64,000 bases of DNA from an uncultured Hyphomicrobiales bacterium. GTDB lineage: Bacteria; Pseudomonadota; Alphaproteobacteria; Rhizobiales; Ancalomicrobiaceae. The position numbers and the translations under genes were made by a program. The notes below the pieces were generated by a model. It saw nothing but the letters and a program-made list of their open reading frames with translations. It was not told where the DNA came from and made no database searches. Shown here piece after piece: positions 1-7,975 of the stretch (position 1 is the stretch's first letter; each line of letters begins with the position of its first letter). Location: the NCBI GenBank assembly GCA_903930435.1, contig CAIYYN010000054.1, positions 186,001-250,000 of the forward strand, in the 5' to 3' direction.

Positions 1-198
1 CAAGCGGGATTATCCGGCGTAGATTGGGGAAGAGGACGTCCGTTGGACGGTCAACTTTTACCGGGGTACAAGCAAGACACGTATAACATGAATTTCGAAA
101 TAAGTTCGCGTAAGAATAGATTGATCTGGAGACTCACAGACGGCCAAATCGGCATCGATCCGAACCAAACCTCAGCCCAAATTTTCCCCCGCCAGTGA
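1..198 (+). CDS. 3' end of an unidentified protein gene (partial)
   Basis: The frame starting at base 1 is open for 65 codons and ends in TGA at 196-198, so this looks like the tail of a gene that begins before the window. The readable tail includes GVDWGRGRPLDGQLLPGYK and ends IFPRQ. It is fairly polar, with no membrane segment. It is more AT-rich than its neighbours. I do not recognise a family. The tail is convergent with the L,D-transpeptidase gene that ends at 231, which fits a gene end here. The frame could be open by chance, since only 65 codons are visible. Confidence 0.45.
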   Translation, partial: QAGLSGVDWGRGRPLDGQLLPGYKQDTYNMNFEISSRKNRLIWRLTDGQIGIDPNQTSAQIFPRQ

Positions 199-230
199 CT
201 CGCTAATGCGCAGCAATCGGCAACAGCTTT

Positions 231-773
231 TCAAACCACCGTGAAGACAGCATCTGGCTGCAGCTTTCGCAAAAGCAATCTCAGGTCATCCAATTGCAGA
301 GCGATGCATCCAGCCGTCGGACCTGCATCAGGGCGGGCGCAATGCAGGAAGATCGCGCTGCCTCGTGCCAGGGATCGCGGGTGCAGATTCCAGTCAAGCA
401 CACCGACGATGTCATAGAGGTGATCATCGCGCGATAGCACCTCGTGCGACGCACAGATCGGCAAAGTAACGGGTCGATTGTAACGACTGTCGTTGACATC
501 ATCGCACCATCCGTCATGCTGGCGGATAGGGACGGCAGTGCGTCCGAACCAGCCGGGCGGTCGATTGATCCTGTCAGCACGGTACCAGAGAGAGACCAAT
601 CGCATGGGCGCACATGGTGTCGCCCCGTCACCCTCACGTTTGACATGCGTTGTCCCGGTTCGGCCAAGCTGGCAGGGCAATGTCTGACCATCGATTGTCA
701 GCAAGCCGTCATGAACGCTACCCGGCTTGCGTGTGACGCGAATCATCTGCGGCTTCGACCGTAATGCCCGCAT
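231..773 (-). CDS. L,D-transpeptidase family protein (YkuD domain)
   Basis: Probable YkuD-type L,D-transpeptidase, acting on peptidoglycan stem peptides in the periplasm; 180 aa from the start chosen here. The C-terminal half carries the family pattern: GWCDDVNDSRYNRP near residues 88-101, then FLHCARPDAGPTAGCIAL, with the likely catalytic Cys at about 156 and His at about 144. The open frame extends upstream to 962, overlapping the divergent response regulator. The ATG at 773 is preceded by a strong GGGAGGAG Shine-Dalgarno and is the better start. There is no clear signal peptide, so export is unexplained. It stands divergently to a CenR-like cell-envelope regulator, which suggests co-regulation (inference). 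Confidence 0.8.
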   Translation of the reverse strand: MRALRSKPQMIRVTRKPGSVHDGLLTIDGQTLPCQLGRTGTTHVKREGDGATPCAPMRLVSLWYRADRINRPPGWFGRTAVPIRQHDGWCDDVNDSRYNRPVTLPICASHEVLSRDDHLYDIVGVLDWNLHPRSLARGSAIFLHCARPDAGPTAGCIALQLDDLRLLLRKLQPDAVFTVV

Positions 774-924
774 GAATTTGTCTCCTCCCAAGAGCATTTT
801 GGTCTTGGGATGCACGTGTGCTGATTTGATTCGCCGACAATATGCGGTAAATCTGACCTTGGCGAGAATCGAACGCAGTCGAGCTTGCGCGTGAACAGAA
901 CAATCATCCAAAGGGGCGCGATTC

Positions 925-1608
925 ATGACGGCGCGAAAGATTCTCATCTGTGACGACGACAATGACCTGCGCGAAGCGCTCGTCGAACAGCTGTCACTCT
1001 ACGAAGAATTCGAAACCGTTCAGACCGATACAGCGACAAAAGGCATCGCACTGGCCCGCAACGACCAGATCGATCTCTTGATCATGGACGTCGGTCTGCC
1101 GGACATGGATGGTCGCGAAGCCGTCAAGCTCCTGCGCAAGGGCGCCTTCAAGGCCCCGATCATCATGTTGACGGGCCACGATACCGACAGTGATACGGTA
1201 CTCGGGCTCGAAGCAGGCGCAAATGACTATGTCGTCAAGCCGTTCAAGTTCGCTGTCCTGCTCGCCCGCATTCGCGCCCATCTGCGCCAGCACGAACAGA
1301 CCGAAGATGCGACCTTCGTCATCGGTCGATACCAGTTCAAGCCGTCATCCAAGTTGCTGGTTGATGAGCGGGGCTCAAAGGTCCGCCTGACCGAAAAGGA
1401 AACGGCGATCCTCAAGTTCCTGTACCGGGCAGGGGAAAAACCCGTTTCGCGGGATGTGCTTCTGCACGAGGTCTGGGGCTATAATTCCGGTGTGACGACC
1501 CACACGCTGGAAACACATATTTACCGCCTGCGGCAGAAGATCGAAAAGGATCCGTCAACTGCGGAGCTGCTCGTGACTGAAGCAGGTGGTTACAAGCTCG
1601 TTCCCTGA
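925..1608 (+). CDS. cenR: OmpR-family response regulator, CenR-like
   Basis: Two-component DNA-binding response regulator of 227 aa. The receiver domain (about 4-118) has acidic residues DDD at 10-12, phospho-acceptor Asp55 in LLIMDVGLPDMDG and Lys105 in VVKPFK. The winged-helix domain (about 130-227) has RLTEKETAILKFLYRAG and ends TEAGGYKLVP. Sequence and length resemble CenR, an alphaproteobacterial regulator of cell-envelope genes; I assign this from memory of the family, so the symbol is tentative. No partner kinase is adjacent, and CenR is often an orphan regulator. The divergent neighbour is an L,D-transpeptidase, consistent with an envelope role. Confidence 0.75.
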   Translation: MTARKILICDDDNDLREALVEQLSLYEEFETVQTDTATKGIALARNDQIDLLIMDVGLPDMDGREAVKLLRKGAFKAPIIMLTGHDTDSDTVLGLEAGANDYVVKPFKFAVLLARIRAHLRQHEQTEDATFVIGRYQFKPSSKLLVDERGSKVRLTEKETAILKFLYRAGEKPVSRDVLLHEVWGYNSGVTTHTLETHIYRLRQKIEKDPSTAELLVTEAGGYKLVP

Positions 1609-1741
1609 TCGAACCAGGTTGGTCGCTGAAGAAAAAGCTGGACTGGAACAGCTTTCCCTTTCTTGGCGACCTTGTTAATGCTTTGCCGCCACATTGTACG
1701 AGCAGATTGAACTTGAACCGGGGGCCGCGCACGCGCGAGCA

Positions 1742-2203
1742 ATGACACTCGAAACCGACATCGAAATCTTGCGCAAGGTTGAATTCTTCCACGAATTCCA
1801 ACCGGACCCGCTGCGGCTGCTCGCCTTCAGCGCGGAAAGTCGCGAGTATGCGGATCGGGCCGTCCTGTTCGATGAAGGCGACATGGCCGACAGTGGTTTC
1901 GTCGTGATTTCCGGACGTATCGATCTGACCCGCACGGAGAGTGGCCAGCATCGACTGTTGATGTCGCTCGGGCCATCAAGCCTGATCGGCGAACTCGCCC
2001 TCATCATCGATACGACACGCAGTTCGCGTGCGGTCTCCGTTGGACGATCGCGCGTCATGCAGATCCGACAATCGACATTCAGGCGCATTCTCACGGAATA
2101 CCCCGAGATTGCGGTCAAGATGCAGACGAAGATCGCCGAACAACTTGCCAGCATGGAGCCGGAACTGAACCGCATCCGCTCTGAACTCGCAAGCGAGGGC
2201 TGA
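1742..2203 (+). CDS. Cyclic nucleotide-binding domain protein (Crp/Fnr-type sensor domain only)
   Basis: 153-aa protein consisting essentially of one cNMP-binding beta-roll (about residues 15-135): LFDEGDMADSGFVVISGRID, then LLMSLGPSSLIGELALI. A helical tail follows. There is no C-terminal helix-turn-helix, so it is not a typical Crp/Fnr transcription factor; it may act as a ligand-sensing partner. An earlier in-frame start exists at 1694, but the segment before MTLETDIEIL reads like untranslated sequence, and the ATG at 1742 fits the domain. It lies downstream of the CenR-like gene on the same strand and converges with htpG. Function unknown. Confidence 0.75.
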   Translation: MTLETDIEILRKVEFFHEFQPDPLRLLAFSAESREYADRAVLFDEGDMADSGFVVISGRIDLTRTESGQHRLLMSLGPSSLIGELALIIDTTRSSRAVSVGRSRVMQIRQSTFRRILTEYPEIAVKMQTKIAEQLASMEPELNRIRSELASEG

Positions 2204-2237
2204 GTACCGTCAGACGAAACTCAGCCCAAGGCAGGAA

Positions 2238-4136
2238 TCAGGCCATCGCCTTCGTCATCACTCGACCAAGACGCTTGGCAAAATCGGCGGGATCATCGGG
2301 CGCTTCGCCGTCCAGGATCTTGGCCTGACCGAAGAGGATGATCGCAGCGTCCTCTAGATCGGACTTCGCTCCGGACTCGATCTGGCTGGCAAAGGCGACG
2401 ATCTGGGCGTGGGTTGGATTGATCTCCAGGATGGGTTTCGTGGAGCGGGCGTTCATTCCCTCGTGGCGGGCCATGATCTTTTCGAATTGCTTGTCAGGGC
2501 CGAAATCGGGCGCGACGAGACAGGCCGGGCTTTCTGCAAGTCGGCTCGACGCACGGACGTCACCGACGCGGTCGCCAAGCTGGTCCTTCAGGTAAGCAAT
2601 CACTCCGGCGGTCTTTTCGGGCGCCGAATCTGCTGGCTTTTCGGCATTTTCCGGCAAGGGGATCGCATCGAGATCACTTGAGCCTTGGGTTACCGACTGG
2701 AACGGCTTGCCGTCATAGCCAAGCGCGGTACGGACCCAGAAGGCGTCCACCGGATCGGTCAGCAAAAGCACCTCGACATCGCGTGACTTGAAGCCTTCCA
2801 GATGCGGGCTGGCGACGGCCCGTTCAGGCGTATCCGCCAGCACATAGAAGATGCGGGTCTGGTTCTCCTTGAGATCCTTCACGTATTCAGCCAGCGAGCG
2901 TGTTCCGTCGCCGGACTTGGTGGTCTTGAAACGGACCAACTTGAACAGGTCGTCGCGCCGGTCAGCCGCCTCATAGAGGCCCTCCTTGATCACCGGACCA
3001 AAGGCGTCCCAGACCTTGGCGAAGGTCTCGGCATCATTTTCGGCGAGCTTGGTCAGTTCGGACAGGATACGGGTCGTGACCGCCTTGCGGATGGCCTCCA
3101 GCACCGGATTCGATTGCAGCATTTCGCGCGACAGATTGAGCGGCAGATCCTCGGAATCGATCACACCGCGCACGAAACGCGCCCAGGCGGGCAGGAGTTC
3201 AACGTCATCGGCGATGAAAACCCGCCTGACGTAGAGCTTCACCTTACCCTTGCGGTCGGGATCGAAGAGATCAAACGGCTTCATCGACGGCACGAACAGC
3301 AGCACCGAATATTCGTGCCGACCTTCTGCGCGGTAATGCAGCGTCAACGCCGGTTCATCCCAGGCACCGGCTACGTTCCGATAAAAGTCCGTGTAATCCT
3401 CTTTCGAGACATCGGATTTTGACTTGGTCCAGAGCGCTGACCCATCAGTCAGTTCCTTCGGACCGCCCTCTCCGCCCTCGGCGGCGGGGACAACCAGCTC
3501 GATCGGCACAGGCACATGCGCGGAATATTCGCGGATGATGCGTTCGATGGTGTCGGTCTCGCCGAATGTCTTGGCATCATCCTTCAGCATCAGGATCACG
3601 CGGGTGCCATGCACCGGTGCATCATCCAACGCGACCGGCTCGATATTGAACGTGCCGAGCCCGTCGGAGCGCCATTTCCAGGCTTCCGCTGAACCAGCCT
3701 TGCGGCTGATCACGTCGACGGTATCGGCGACCATGAAGGCGGAGTAAAAGCCGACGCCGAACTGGCCGATCAGACGGGAGCCTTCCGACTTGTCAGCGAT
3801 TTCGTCGATGAAGGCCTTGGTGCCGGATTTGGCGATGGTGCCGAGGTTCTGGATCAGCTCGTCGCGATCCATGCCGATGCCATTGTCGGCGACGGTCAGC
3901 GTACCGTGCTTTGGCGTGATCGTGATGGCAAGGCGCGTACCCTCGGCCATCAGACCGGCTTCCGTCAACGCGCGCCACCTGAGCTTTTCGCAGGCGTCAG
4001 CGGCATTGGAGACGAGTTCGCGCAGGTAGATGTCCTTGTTCGAATAGACGGAATGCACCATCAGGTGCAGGAGGCGCGCAACCTCGGCCTGGAATACGTG
4101 GGATTCGGGGGCATGGGTCGTGGACTCAGACGTCAT
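2238..4136 (-). CDS. htpG: Molecular chaperone HtpG (bacterial Hsp90)
   Basis: ATP-dependent cytosolic chaperone of about 632 aa, normal for the family. The N-terminal GHKL ATPase motifs are clear: LRELVSNAADACEKLR, DNGIGMDRDEL and GQFGVGFYSAFMVAD. The middle domain contains NLSREMLQSNPVL, and the C-terminal dimerisation domain ends in LGRVMTKAMA. An in-frame GTG at 4145 could extend it by three residues; neither start has a strong ribosome binding site. Transcribed alone. No CIRCE-like inverted repeat is visible upstream. It converges with the cNMP-binding gene, with 34 bases between them. Confidence 0.97.
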   Translation of the reverse strand: MTSESTTHAPESHVFQAEVARLLHLMVHSVYSNKDIYLRELVSNAADACEKLRWRALTEAGLMAEGTRLAITITPKHGTLTVADNGIGMDRDELIQNLGTIAKSGTKAFIDEIADKSEGSRLIGQFGVGFYSAFMVADTVDVISRKAGSAEAWKWRSDGLGTFNIEPVALDDAPVHGTRVILMLKDDAKTFGETDTIERIIREYSAHVPVPIELVVPAAEGGEGGPKELTDGSALWTKSKSDVSKEDYTDFYRNVAGAWDEPALTLHYRAEGRHEYSVLLFVPSMKPFDLFDPDRKGKVKLYVRRVFIADDVELLPAWARFVRGVIDSEDLPLNLSREMLQSNPVLEAIRKAVTTRILSELTKLAENDAETFAKVWDAFGPVIKEGLYEAADRRDDLFKLVRFKTTKSGDGTRSLAEYVKDLKENQTRIFYVLADTPERAVASPHLEGFKSRDVEVLLLTDPVDAFWVRTALGYDGKPFQSVTQGSSDLDAIPLPENAEKPADSAPEKTAGVIAYLKDQLGDRVGDVRASSRLAESPACLVAPDFGPDKQFEKIMARHEGMNARSTKPILEINPTHAQIVAFASQIESGAKSDLEDAAIILFGQAKILDGEAPDDPADFAKRLGRVMTKAMA

Positions 4137-4386
4137 GGCAGACACATCGTTTCATGGTTGTCGGGCGGGTGGAAATCAGCACTCATCGTGACGGACACGT
4201 TGAAGCGCAACGCATGCCTCGATATCGTTGGTATGCCGGTAAAATTCAAGGCTGGCAGGCAACAATGCGCCCTATCGCGTCAACGCTGCACATTTAGGCG
4301 CGCGCGCCGCATTTGAGGACATGACCTCCGGCGAAATCTCTGCCAATTTAGCCGCATAGCTCCTGCCCGAACGAGACGAGACCGCC

Positions 4387-5175
4387 ATGGCCCATGATTT
4401 CACACCCGTTGCCGCACCTGCCATCCTGCGCAATTCCGATCTTGACGCCAATGCGGTGCAGGAAGCGCGGCTTGATCTCGCAGCCAGCCTGCGGATGGCC
4501 GCCAAACTCGGCCTGCAGGAAGGCATCTGCAATCACTTCTCGGCCATGGTGCCGGGCCGCGACGATCTGTTCCTCGTCAATCCCTATGGGCTTGCGTTTG
4601 AGGAGATCACAGCGTCAAGCCTGCTCATCTGCAGCTTTGAAGGCCATGTTGTGGCGGGCAGCGGCAAGCCCGAGGCGACCGCCTTCTTCATTCATGCCCG
4701 ATTGCACATGAAGATGCCACGTGCCCGCGCGGCCTTCCACACACATATGCCGAACGCAACGGCGCTGACCATGGTCGAGGGCGATCCGCTTGTCTTCGCT
4801 GGCCAAACCGCGCTGAAATTCTATGGCCGGACGGCCGTCGACACTCATTACAATGGCCTTGCGCTTGACGAGGCGGAAGGCGACCGGATCGCCGCCGCCA
4901 TGGGCGATGCCGATATCGTGTTCATGAGGAACCACGGGGTCATGGTGGTCGGTCCCACGATCGCGGAGGCCTGGGACGATCTCTATTATCTGGAACGCGC
5001 TGCCGAAGTGCAGCTGAAGGCCATGGCCACGGGCCGTCCGCTCGTCCCGATCCCCGCAGAGATCGCAGACATGACCGCCACCCAGATGCGCGAAGGCGAT
5101 CCCGTCAGCGCCCGCATGCACCTTAACAGCGTCCGCCGCATCCTGAGCCGCCAGCAGCCCGAATTCGCGCATTGA
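4387..5175 (+). CDS. Class II aldolase/adducin family protein
   Basis: 262-aa protein with the class II aldolase/adducin fold, a zinc-dependent aldolase or epimerase scaffold (FucA/AraD family). Zinc-ligand histidines are visible in FHTHMPNATALT, and a further histidine in FMRNHGVMVVGPT. The N-terminal stretch ARLDLAASLRMAAKLGLQEG is typical of the family, as is GICNHFSAM. The substrate cannot be read from sequence; many alphaproteobacterial members have no assigned substrate. It is a single gene with a roughly 240-base gap to divergent htpG, and no sugar kinase or transporter is next to it. Confidence 0.88.
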   Translation: MAHDFTPVAAPAILRNSDLDANAVQEARLDLAASLRMAAKLGLQEGICNHFSAMVPGRDDLFLVNPYGLAFEEITASSLLICSFEGHVVAGSGKPEATAFFIHARLHMKMPRARAAFHTHMPNATALTMVEGDPLVFAGQTALKFYGRTAVDTHYNGLALDEAEGDRIAAAMGDADIVFMRNHGVMVVGPTIAEAWDDLYYLERAAEVQLKAMATGRPLVPIPAEIADMTATQMREGDPVSARMHLNSVRRILSRQQPEFAH

Positions 5176-5217
5176 GAGAATAAACTACGCTTAACTCTTA
5201 ATTTGATATGATTTGAC

Positions 5218-5246
5218 TTGCCCAATCGTGCCAATTTTGGCACAAT
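5218..5246 (+). promoter_or_regulatory. Putative promoter and operator of the toxin-antitoxin pair
   Basis: An inverted repeat GTGCCAATTTTGGCAC at 5228-5243 (7-bp arms, 2-bp centre) sits just before the toxin ATG at 5255. A -35-like TTGCCC (5218-5223) and a -10-like CACAAT (5241-5246) are 17 bases apart, and the palindrome fills the spacer. This is the usual arrangement for autorepression by an antitoxin or antitoxin-toxin complex. The start point would fall within a few bases of the ATG, so the message may be almost leaderless. Promoter assignment is inference; the palindrome is directly visible. Confidence 0.5.
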
Positions 5247-5254
5247 ATGCGTTG

Positions 5255-5602
5255 ATGATCGACCGTTCCAAGAAACTGCCAGCGCGGTTCTATCTGAACC
5301 AAGCTGGACGAAATCCGGTTCGAGAGTGGCTGCTGGAGTTAATTCCTGCTGAACGGACGATAGTTGGCAAAGATATTCAAAAAGTAGAATTTGGATGGCC
5401 GATCGGTCGCCCGCACTGCGCGCCCTTGGGAAATGGCCTATGGGAGATCCGAAGCCAACTTGGCAGTAACAGGACCGCACGCGTGATCTTCTGCATGGGT
5501 GACGGTCAGATGATATTGCTTCACGCGTTTATTAAGAAAACACAGAAGATTGCGCAGGCCGATATAGACTTGGCGCGGGTACGAAAGAGCGAGGTGACCT
5601 GA
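5255..5602 (+). CDS. higB: RelE/HigB-type toxin (phage Gp49-like)
   Basis: 115-aa basic protein of the RelE/HigB superfamily (phage-derived Gp49-like branch), normally a ribosome-dependent mRNA endonuclease. Visible hallmarks are PVREWLLEL near the N-terminus, then GLWEIRSQ, ARVIFCMGDGQMILLHAFIKKTQK and a C-terminal IDLARVRKSE helix. The frame could begin at 5213, but the ATG at 5255 directly follows the promoter/palindrome. Toxin before antitoxin is the HigBA order. Its stop overlaps the antitoxin ATG (TGATG), so the two are translationally coupled. The region is more AT-rich than the flanking core genes, consistent with acquisition. Confidence 0.85.
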   Translation: MIDRSKKLPARFYLNQAGRNPVREWLLELIPAERTIVGKDIQKVEFGWPIGRPHCAPLGNGLWEIRSQLGSNRTARVIFCMGDGQMILLHAFIKKTQKIAQADIDLARVRKSEVT

Positions 5603-5895
5603 TGTCGGAGCAGCAAAAAGGGCGTATCAGCGAAGAGACGTTCGACGACTTTCTGGCGTCCGAAGGCATCCTCGAGGCATGCGAAACTCATGCAATCAAG
5701 GAACTTCTCGCCGAACAACTCTCTGATGCCATGAAAGAACAAGGCCTGACGAAAAGTGTCATGGCCGAGCGGATGCGCACAAGCCGCCGACAACTTGATC
5801 GCCTGCTTGACCCAAAAAATCCTTCAGTGACACTCGACACGTTGAGCCGCGCCGCCAGCGCCGTTGGTCGGACGATCCGGATTGAATTGGTTTGA
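5602..5895 (+). CDS. higA: XRE-family antitoxin (HigA-like)
   Basis: 97-aa cognate antitoxin. The C-terminal half is a helix-turn-helix: QLSDAMKEQGLTKSVMAERM, then TSRRQLDRLLDPKNPSVTLDTLSRAASAVG. The N-terminal acidic segment EETFDDFLASEGILEA probably binds the toxin. The ATG shares a base with the toxin stop and has GAGGTGA as ribosome binding site. It likely neutralises the upstream toxin and represses the operon through the palindrome at 5228-5243. The symbol follows the toxin-first arrangement and is provisional. Confidence 0.85.
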   Translation: MSEQQKGRISEETFDDFLASEGILEACETHAIKELLAEQLSDAMKEQGLTKSVMAERMRTSRRQLDRLLDPKNPSVTLDTLSRAASAVGRTIRIELV

Positions 5896-5980
5896 TGGAA
5901 AGGTAGAACCCGGCAATTTATAGCTATGTCAATGCGAGTGTCGGCAGACTCATACTGATCAGACCTATTGCGCTTTTATG

Positions 5981-6010
5981 TTGCAATAATAATTTGTATC
6001 TTACTATAGT
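5981..6010 (+). promoter_or_regulatory. Putative sigma-70 promoter of the acetyltransferase gene
   Basis: TTGCAA (5981-5986), an 18-base spacer and TATAGT (6005-6010) lie 30 bases before the ATG at 6040, in an unusually AT-rich gap. This is a better match to the general bacterial consensus than most promoters in high-GC alphaproteobacteria, and it suits a transferred gene. No clear ribosome binding site follows. Confidence 0.45.
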
Positions 6011-6039
6011 GGGAAAATTTTGGGTTTAAGTCTACCGAT

Positions 6040-6588
6040 ATGTCTATAAGTGGCACAAATTTTTCGATTACAACTCCGAGGCTAATCCTACGCCCTTGGC
6101 GGGAGAGCGATCTGTCTCTATTCGCGGAGCAGAACGCCGATCCACTTGTTATGCAGTTTATAACGGGAACCCTTACAAGGCAGGAAAGCGATACCTACGT
6201 TGCTGCAGCGCGAGATCATTTGGCCAAACACGGCTTTTGCAAATGGGCAGTCGAAGCACCAGGAGTGTGCTCATTTATCGGGGCTGTAGGTCTGACTTAT
6301 GTGAAGTTCGAGGCCGAGTTCACTCCAGCAATCGAAGTAGCCTGGCGACTAAAGCAGCGATACTGGGGACATGGCTACGCGACCGAAGCCGCACAAGCAG
6401 CCGTAACCGACGGCTTCAATCGCATGGGATTGAAAGAAATTGTCTCAATGGCTGCTTTGTCTAATCTGGCTTCGATCAAGGTCATGGAGCGGCTGGGCAT
6501 GATTCAAGCGTTCCAGTTTGATCATCCTCATCACCCGGATCCAGATCCATTACGGCGGCACGTTCTTTATAAATTAAGCCGGGCGTAA
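6040..6588 (+). CDS. GNAT family N-acetyltransferase (RimJ/RimL-like)
   Basis: 182-aa acetyltransferase of the RimJ/RimL-like branch: TTPRLILRPWRESDLSLFAE at the start, AWRLKQRYWGHGYATEAAQA for the acetyl-CoA loop region, and ALSNLASIKVMERLGM near the end. Such enzymes acetylate protein N-termini, antibiotics or small amines; the substrate here cannot be told. Codon use and base composition are more AT-rich than the core genes on either side, and it sits between a toxin-antitoxin pair and a tRNA gene, so it was probably acquired. Confidence 0.85.
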   Translation: MSISGTNFSITTPRLILRPWRESDLSLFAEQNADPLVMQFITGTLTRQESDTYVAAARDHLAKHGFCKWAVEAPGVCSFIGAVGLTYVKFEAEFTPAIEVAWRLKQRYWGHGYATEAAQAAVTDGFNRMGLKEIVSMAALSNLASIKVMERLGMIQAFQFDHPHHPDPDPLRRHVLYKLSRA

Positions 6589-6595
6589 GCGCGCT

Positions 6596-6618
6596 TTCAA
6601 ATCCCTTGCGTCCGCCCA
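6596..6618 (+). repeat. tRNA 3'-end-like fragment
   Basis: TTCAAATCCCTTGCGTCCG followed by C and CCA matches the layout of a tRNA 3' end: 7-base T-loop, 5-base T-stem half, 7-base acceptor half, discriminator and CCA. There is no matching 5' half upstream, so it is not a complete tRNA. Such fragments can mark the far end of an integrated element. It lies 8 bases after the acetyltransferase stop. It could be chance. Confidence 0.25.
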
Positions 6619-6719
6619 CGTTCCGAAGAAACCAACCTAGTGTAATCGCTCGGCATCCGTAATTCACGACCGAGCCTGCACTCAGTCATCTATCAATTCC
6701 GGGAAATGCTCTTCAAATT

Positions 6720-6804
6720 TGGTGCGGGCGGTCGGGGTCGAACCGACACTCCTCTCGGAACTGGATTTTGAGTCCAGCGCGTCTACCAGTTTCACCACGC
6801 CCGC
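6720..6804 (-). tRNA. tRNA-Leu (anticodon CAA)
   Basis: On the minus strand, the acceptor arms GCGGGCG and CGCCCGC pair over 7 bp, and the 3' end carries an encoded CCA. The anticodon stem CTGGA/TCCAG encloses CTCAAAA, so the anticodon is CAA, reading UUG. The T-arm is CGGTTCGACCCCG, and the variable arm is long (class II), as expected for leucine. The gene is 85 nt. It lies next to a lower-GC accessory patch; tRNA genes are common integration sites. Confidence 0.95.
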
Positions 6805-6985
6805 ACAAATCTGCCCGAGGCGCACCTCGTCAGCGGCGCGCATATTACCGTTGCACGCGGGCGCGTCAACCGGCAGCGGCATAATTTCCGGGGCAAGCGT
6901 ATGAAGTCACCGGGGGTCCTCAGGACTGAAAGGACCATCTCGCGGTGTTGAGAGGCGTCTGTAGCGGCAAAGACATAGAATAGGT

Positions 6986-7012
6986 TGTCATCCCGGCGCA
7001 GGCCGGGATCCA
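6986..7012 (+). repeat. REP-like palindromic repeat, left copy
   Basis: TGTCATCCCGGC followed by GCAGGCCGGGATCCA: an imperfect palindrome of the intergenic type common in alphaproteobacteria. It is nearly the exact reverse complement of the copy at 7074-7100. The pair flanks about 60 bases and could fold into a long hairpin or mark a REP doublet moved by a RAYT-type transposase. No such transposase is in the window. Confidence 0.7.
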
Positions 7013-7073
7013 GTCTCATTTTGGCGCTTGGACATAGGATTTCTGCTTATAAATCAGATGCATACTTATTTTT

Positions 7074-7100
7074 TGGATCCCGGCCTTCGCCGGGATGACA
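7074..7100 (-). repeat. REP-like palindromic repeat, right copy
   Basis: TGGATCCCGGCCTTCGCCGG followed by GATGACA. Read on the minus strand it repeats the copy at 6986-7012, with GAAGG in place of GCAGG. The rest of the 6805-7370 gap holds no credible gene. A further small palindrome, CCCCCTTCAAGGGGG, lies at about 7225-7239 and resembles another widespread intergenic repeat. Confidence 0.7.
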
Positions 7101-7370
7101 TATGAGGATTGTTGTCGGAGAAGAACCCGCCTGAAATCCTGAGGTGGCCGGTTTCTCTTGTTTCGTGTTGAGGTCCCGCCGCGTGATTCATTGCTTTCGG
7201 TCCGGAGGTATCTCCAAGCCTACCCCCCTTCAAGGGGGAGCGTCAGGGGTACAGTCGCCATGCAAACCATCAAAAAGCCGGGCTACCCAGACAGGAATTG
7301 GCAGAAGCCGCTGTCTCGGCTATTGGAAGACCGTTGATGGCAACCGATTTTTCAGAAAGCAGTCCGCATC

Positions 7371-7955
7371 ATGTTGCAACGCCTTTATGACTGGACCCTG
7401 TCGCTGGCGCGTTCGCGGGCGGCGGAATGGTGGCTGGCGGCCATCGCCTTTGTCGAAAGCTCGGTATTCCTGATCCCTGCAGACGTTCTGTTCATCCCGA
7501 TGGCAATTGCCCGGCCGGAACGAGCCTATCGCTATGCCCTCATCGCGACAGTCGCCTCAGTGGCTGGTGGCATCGCGGGCTGGATGATCGGCTATTATGC
7601 CTTTGAAGCCATCGCCCTGCCCGTGCTCAAGTTCTATAACGGCCTGGAGGCCTTCGAGCACCTGAAGACGGCCTGGGGTGACAGTGTGCTGCTCTTGCTT
7701 GTCACATCCGGCCTCGCCCATTTGCCGCCGATCAAGGTGGTAACGATCCTCTCGGGTGTCGTACATGTCGATATCTGGCTGTTCATCGGCTCGGCGATCC
7801 TCGCCCGTGGTGCGCGCTTCTATGCGCTTGGCTGGGCGTTGAAGCGGTGGGGCGAGCCGATCCGGCATTTCCTCGAACATCGGCTCGGGCTGGTCGCCGG
7901 CCTCGCGGCTGCCGCAATCATCGCGCTTTATGTGATCGTCAAATTCGCGCATTGA
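7371..7955 (+). CDS. yqaA: YqaA family membrane protein (VTT/DedA-like)
   Basis: 194-aa inner-membrane protein of the YqaA family, related to DedA/VTT (SNARE-associated) proteins. About four to five hydrophobic segments are visible. The family signature AAIAFVESSVFLIPADVLF is near residues 24-42, followed by GGIAGWMIGYYAFE and a C-terminal RFYALGWALKRWGEPI. DedA-type proteins act as lipid flippases or in membrane homeostasis; the role of YqaA is not firmly known. It precedes dsbB by about 20 bases on the same strand, so the two are probably co-transcribed. Confidence 0.85.
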   Translation: MLQRLYDWTLSLARSRAAEWWLAAIAFVESSVFLIPADVLFIPMAIARPERAYRYALIATVASVAGGIAGWMIGYYAFEAIALPVLKFYNGLEAFEHLKTAWGDSVLLLLVTSGLAHLPPIKVVTILSGVVHVDIWLFIGSAILARGARFYALGWALKRWGEPIRHFLEHRLGLVAGLAAAAIIALYVIVKFAH

Positions 7956-7975
7956 AACAGCCAGTTGAGGATCGC

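Noticed and set aside
6682-7019. Short frames across tRNA-Leu and the REP-like repeat
   Set aside because: They overlap the tRNA and repeats; their apparent openness comes from RNA and repeat sequence.
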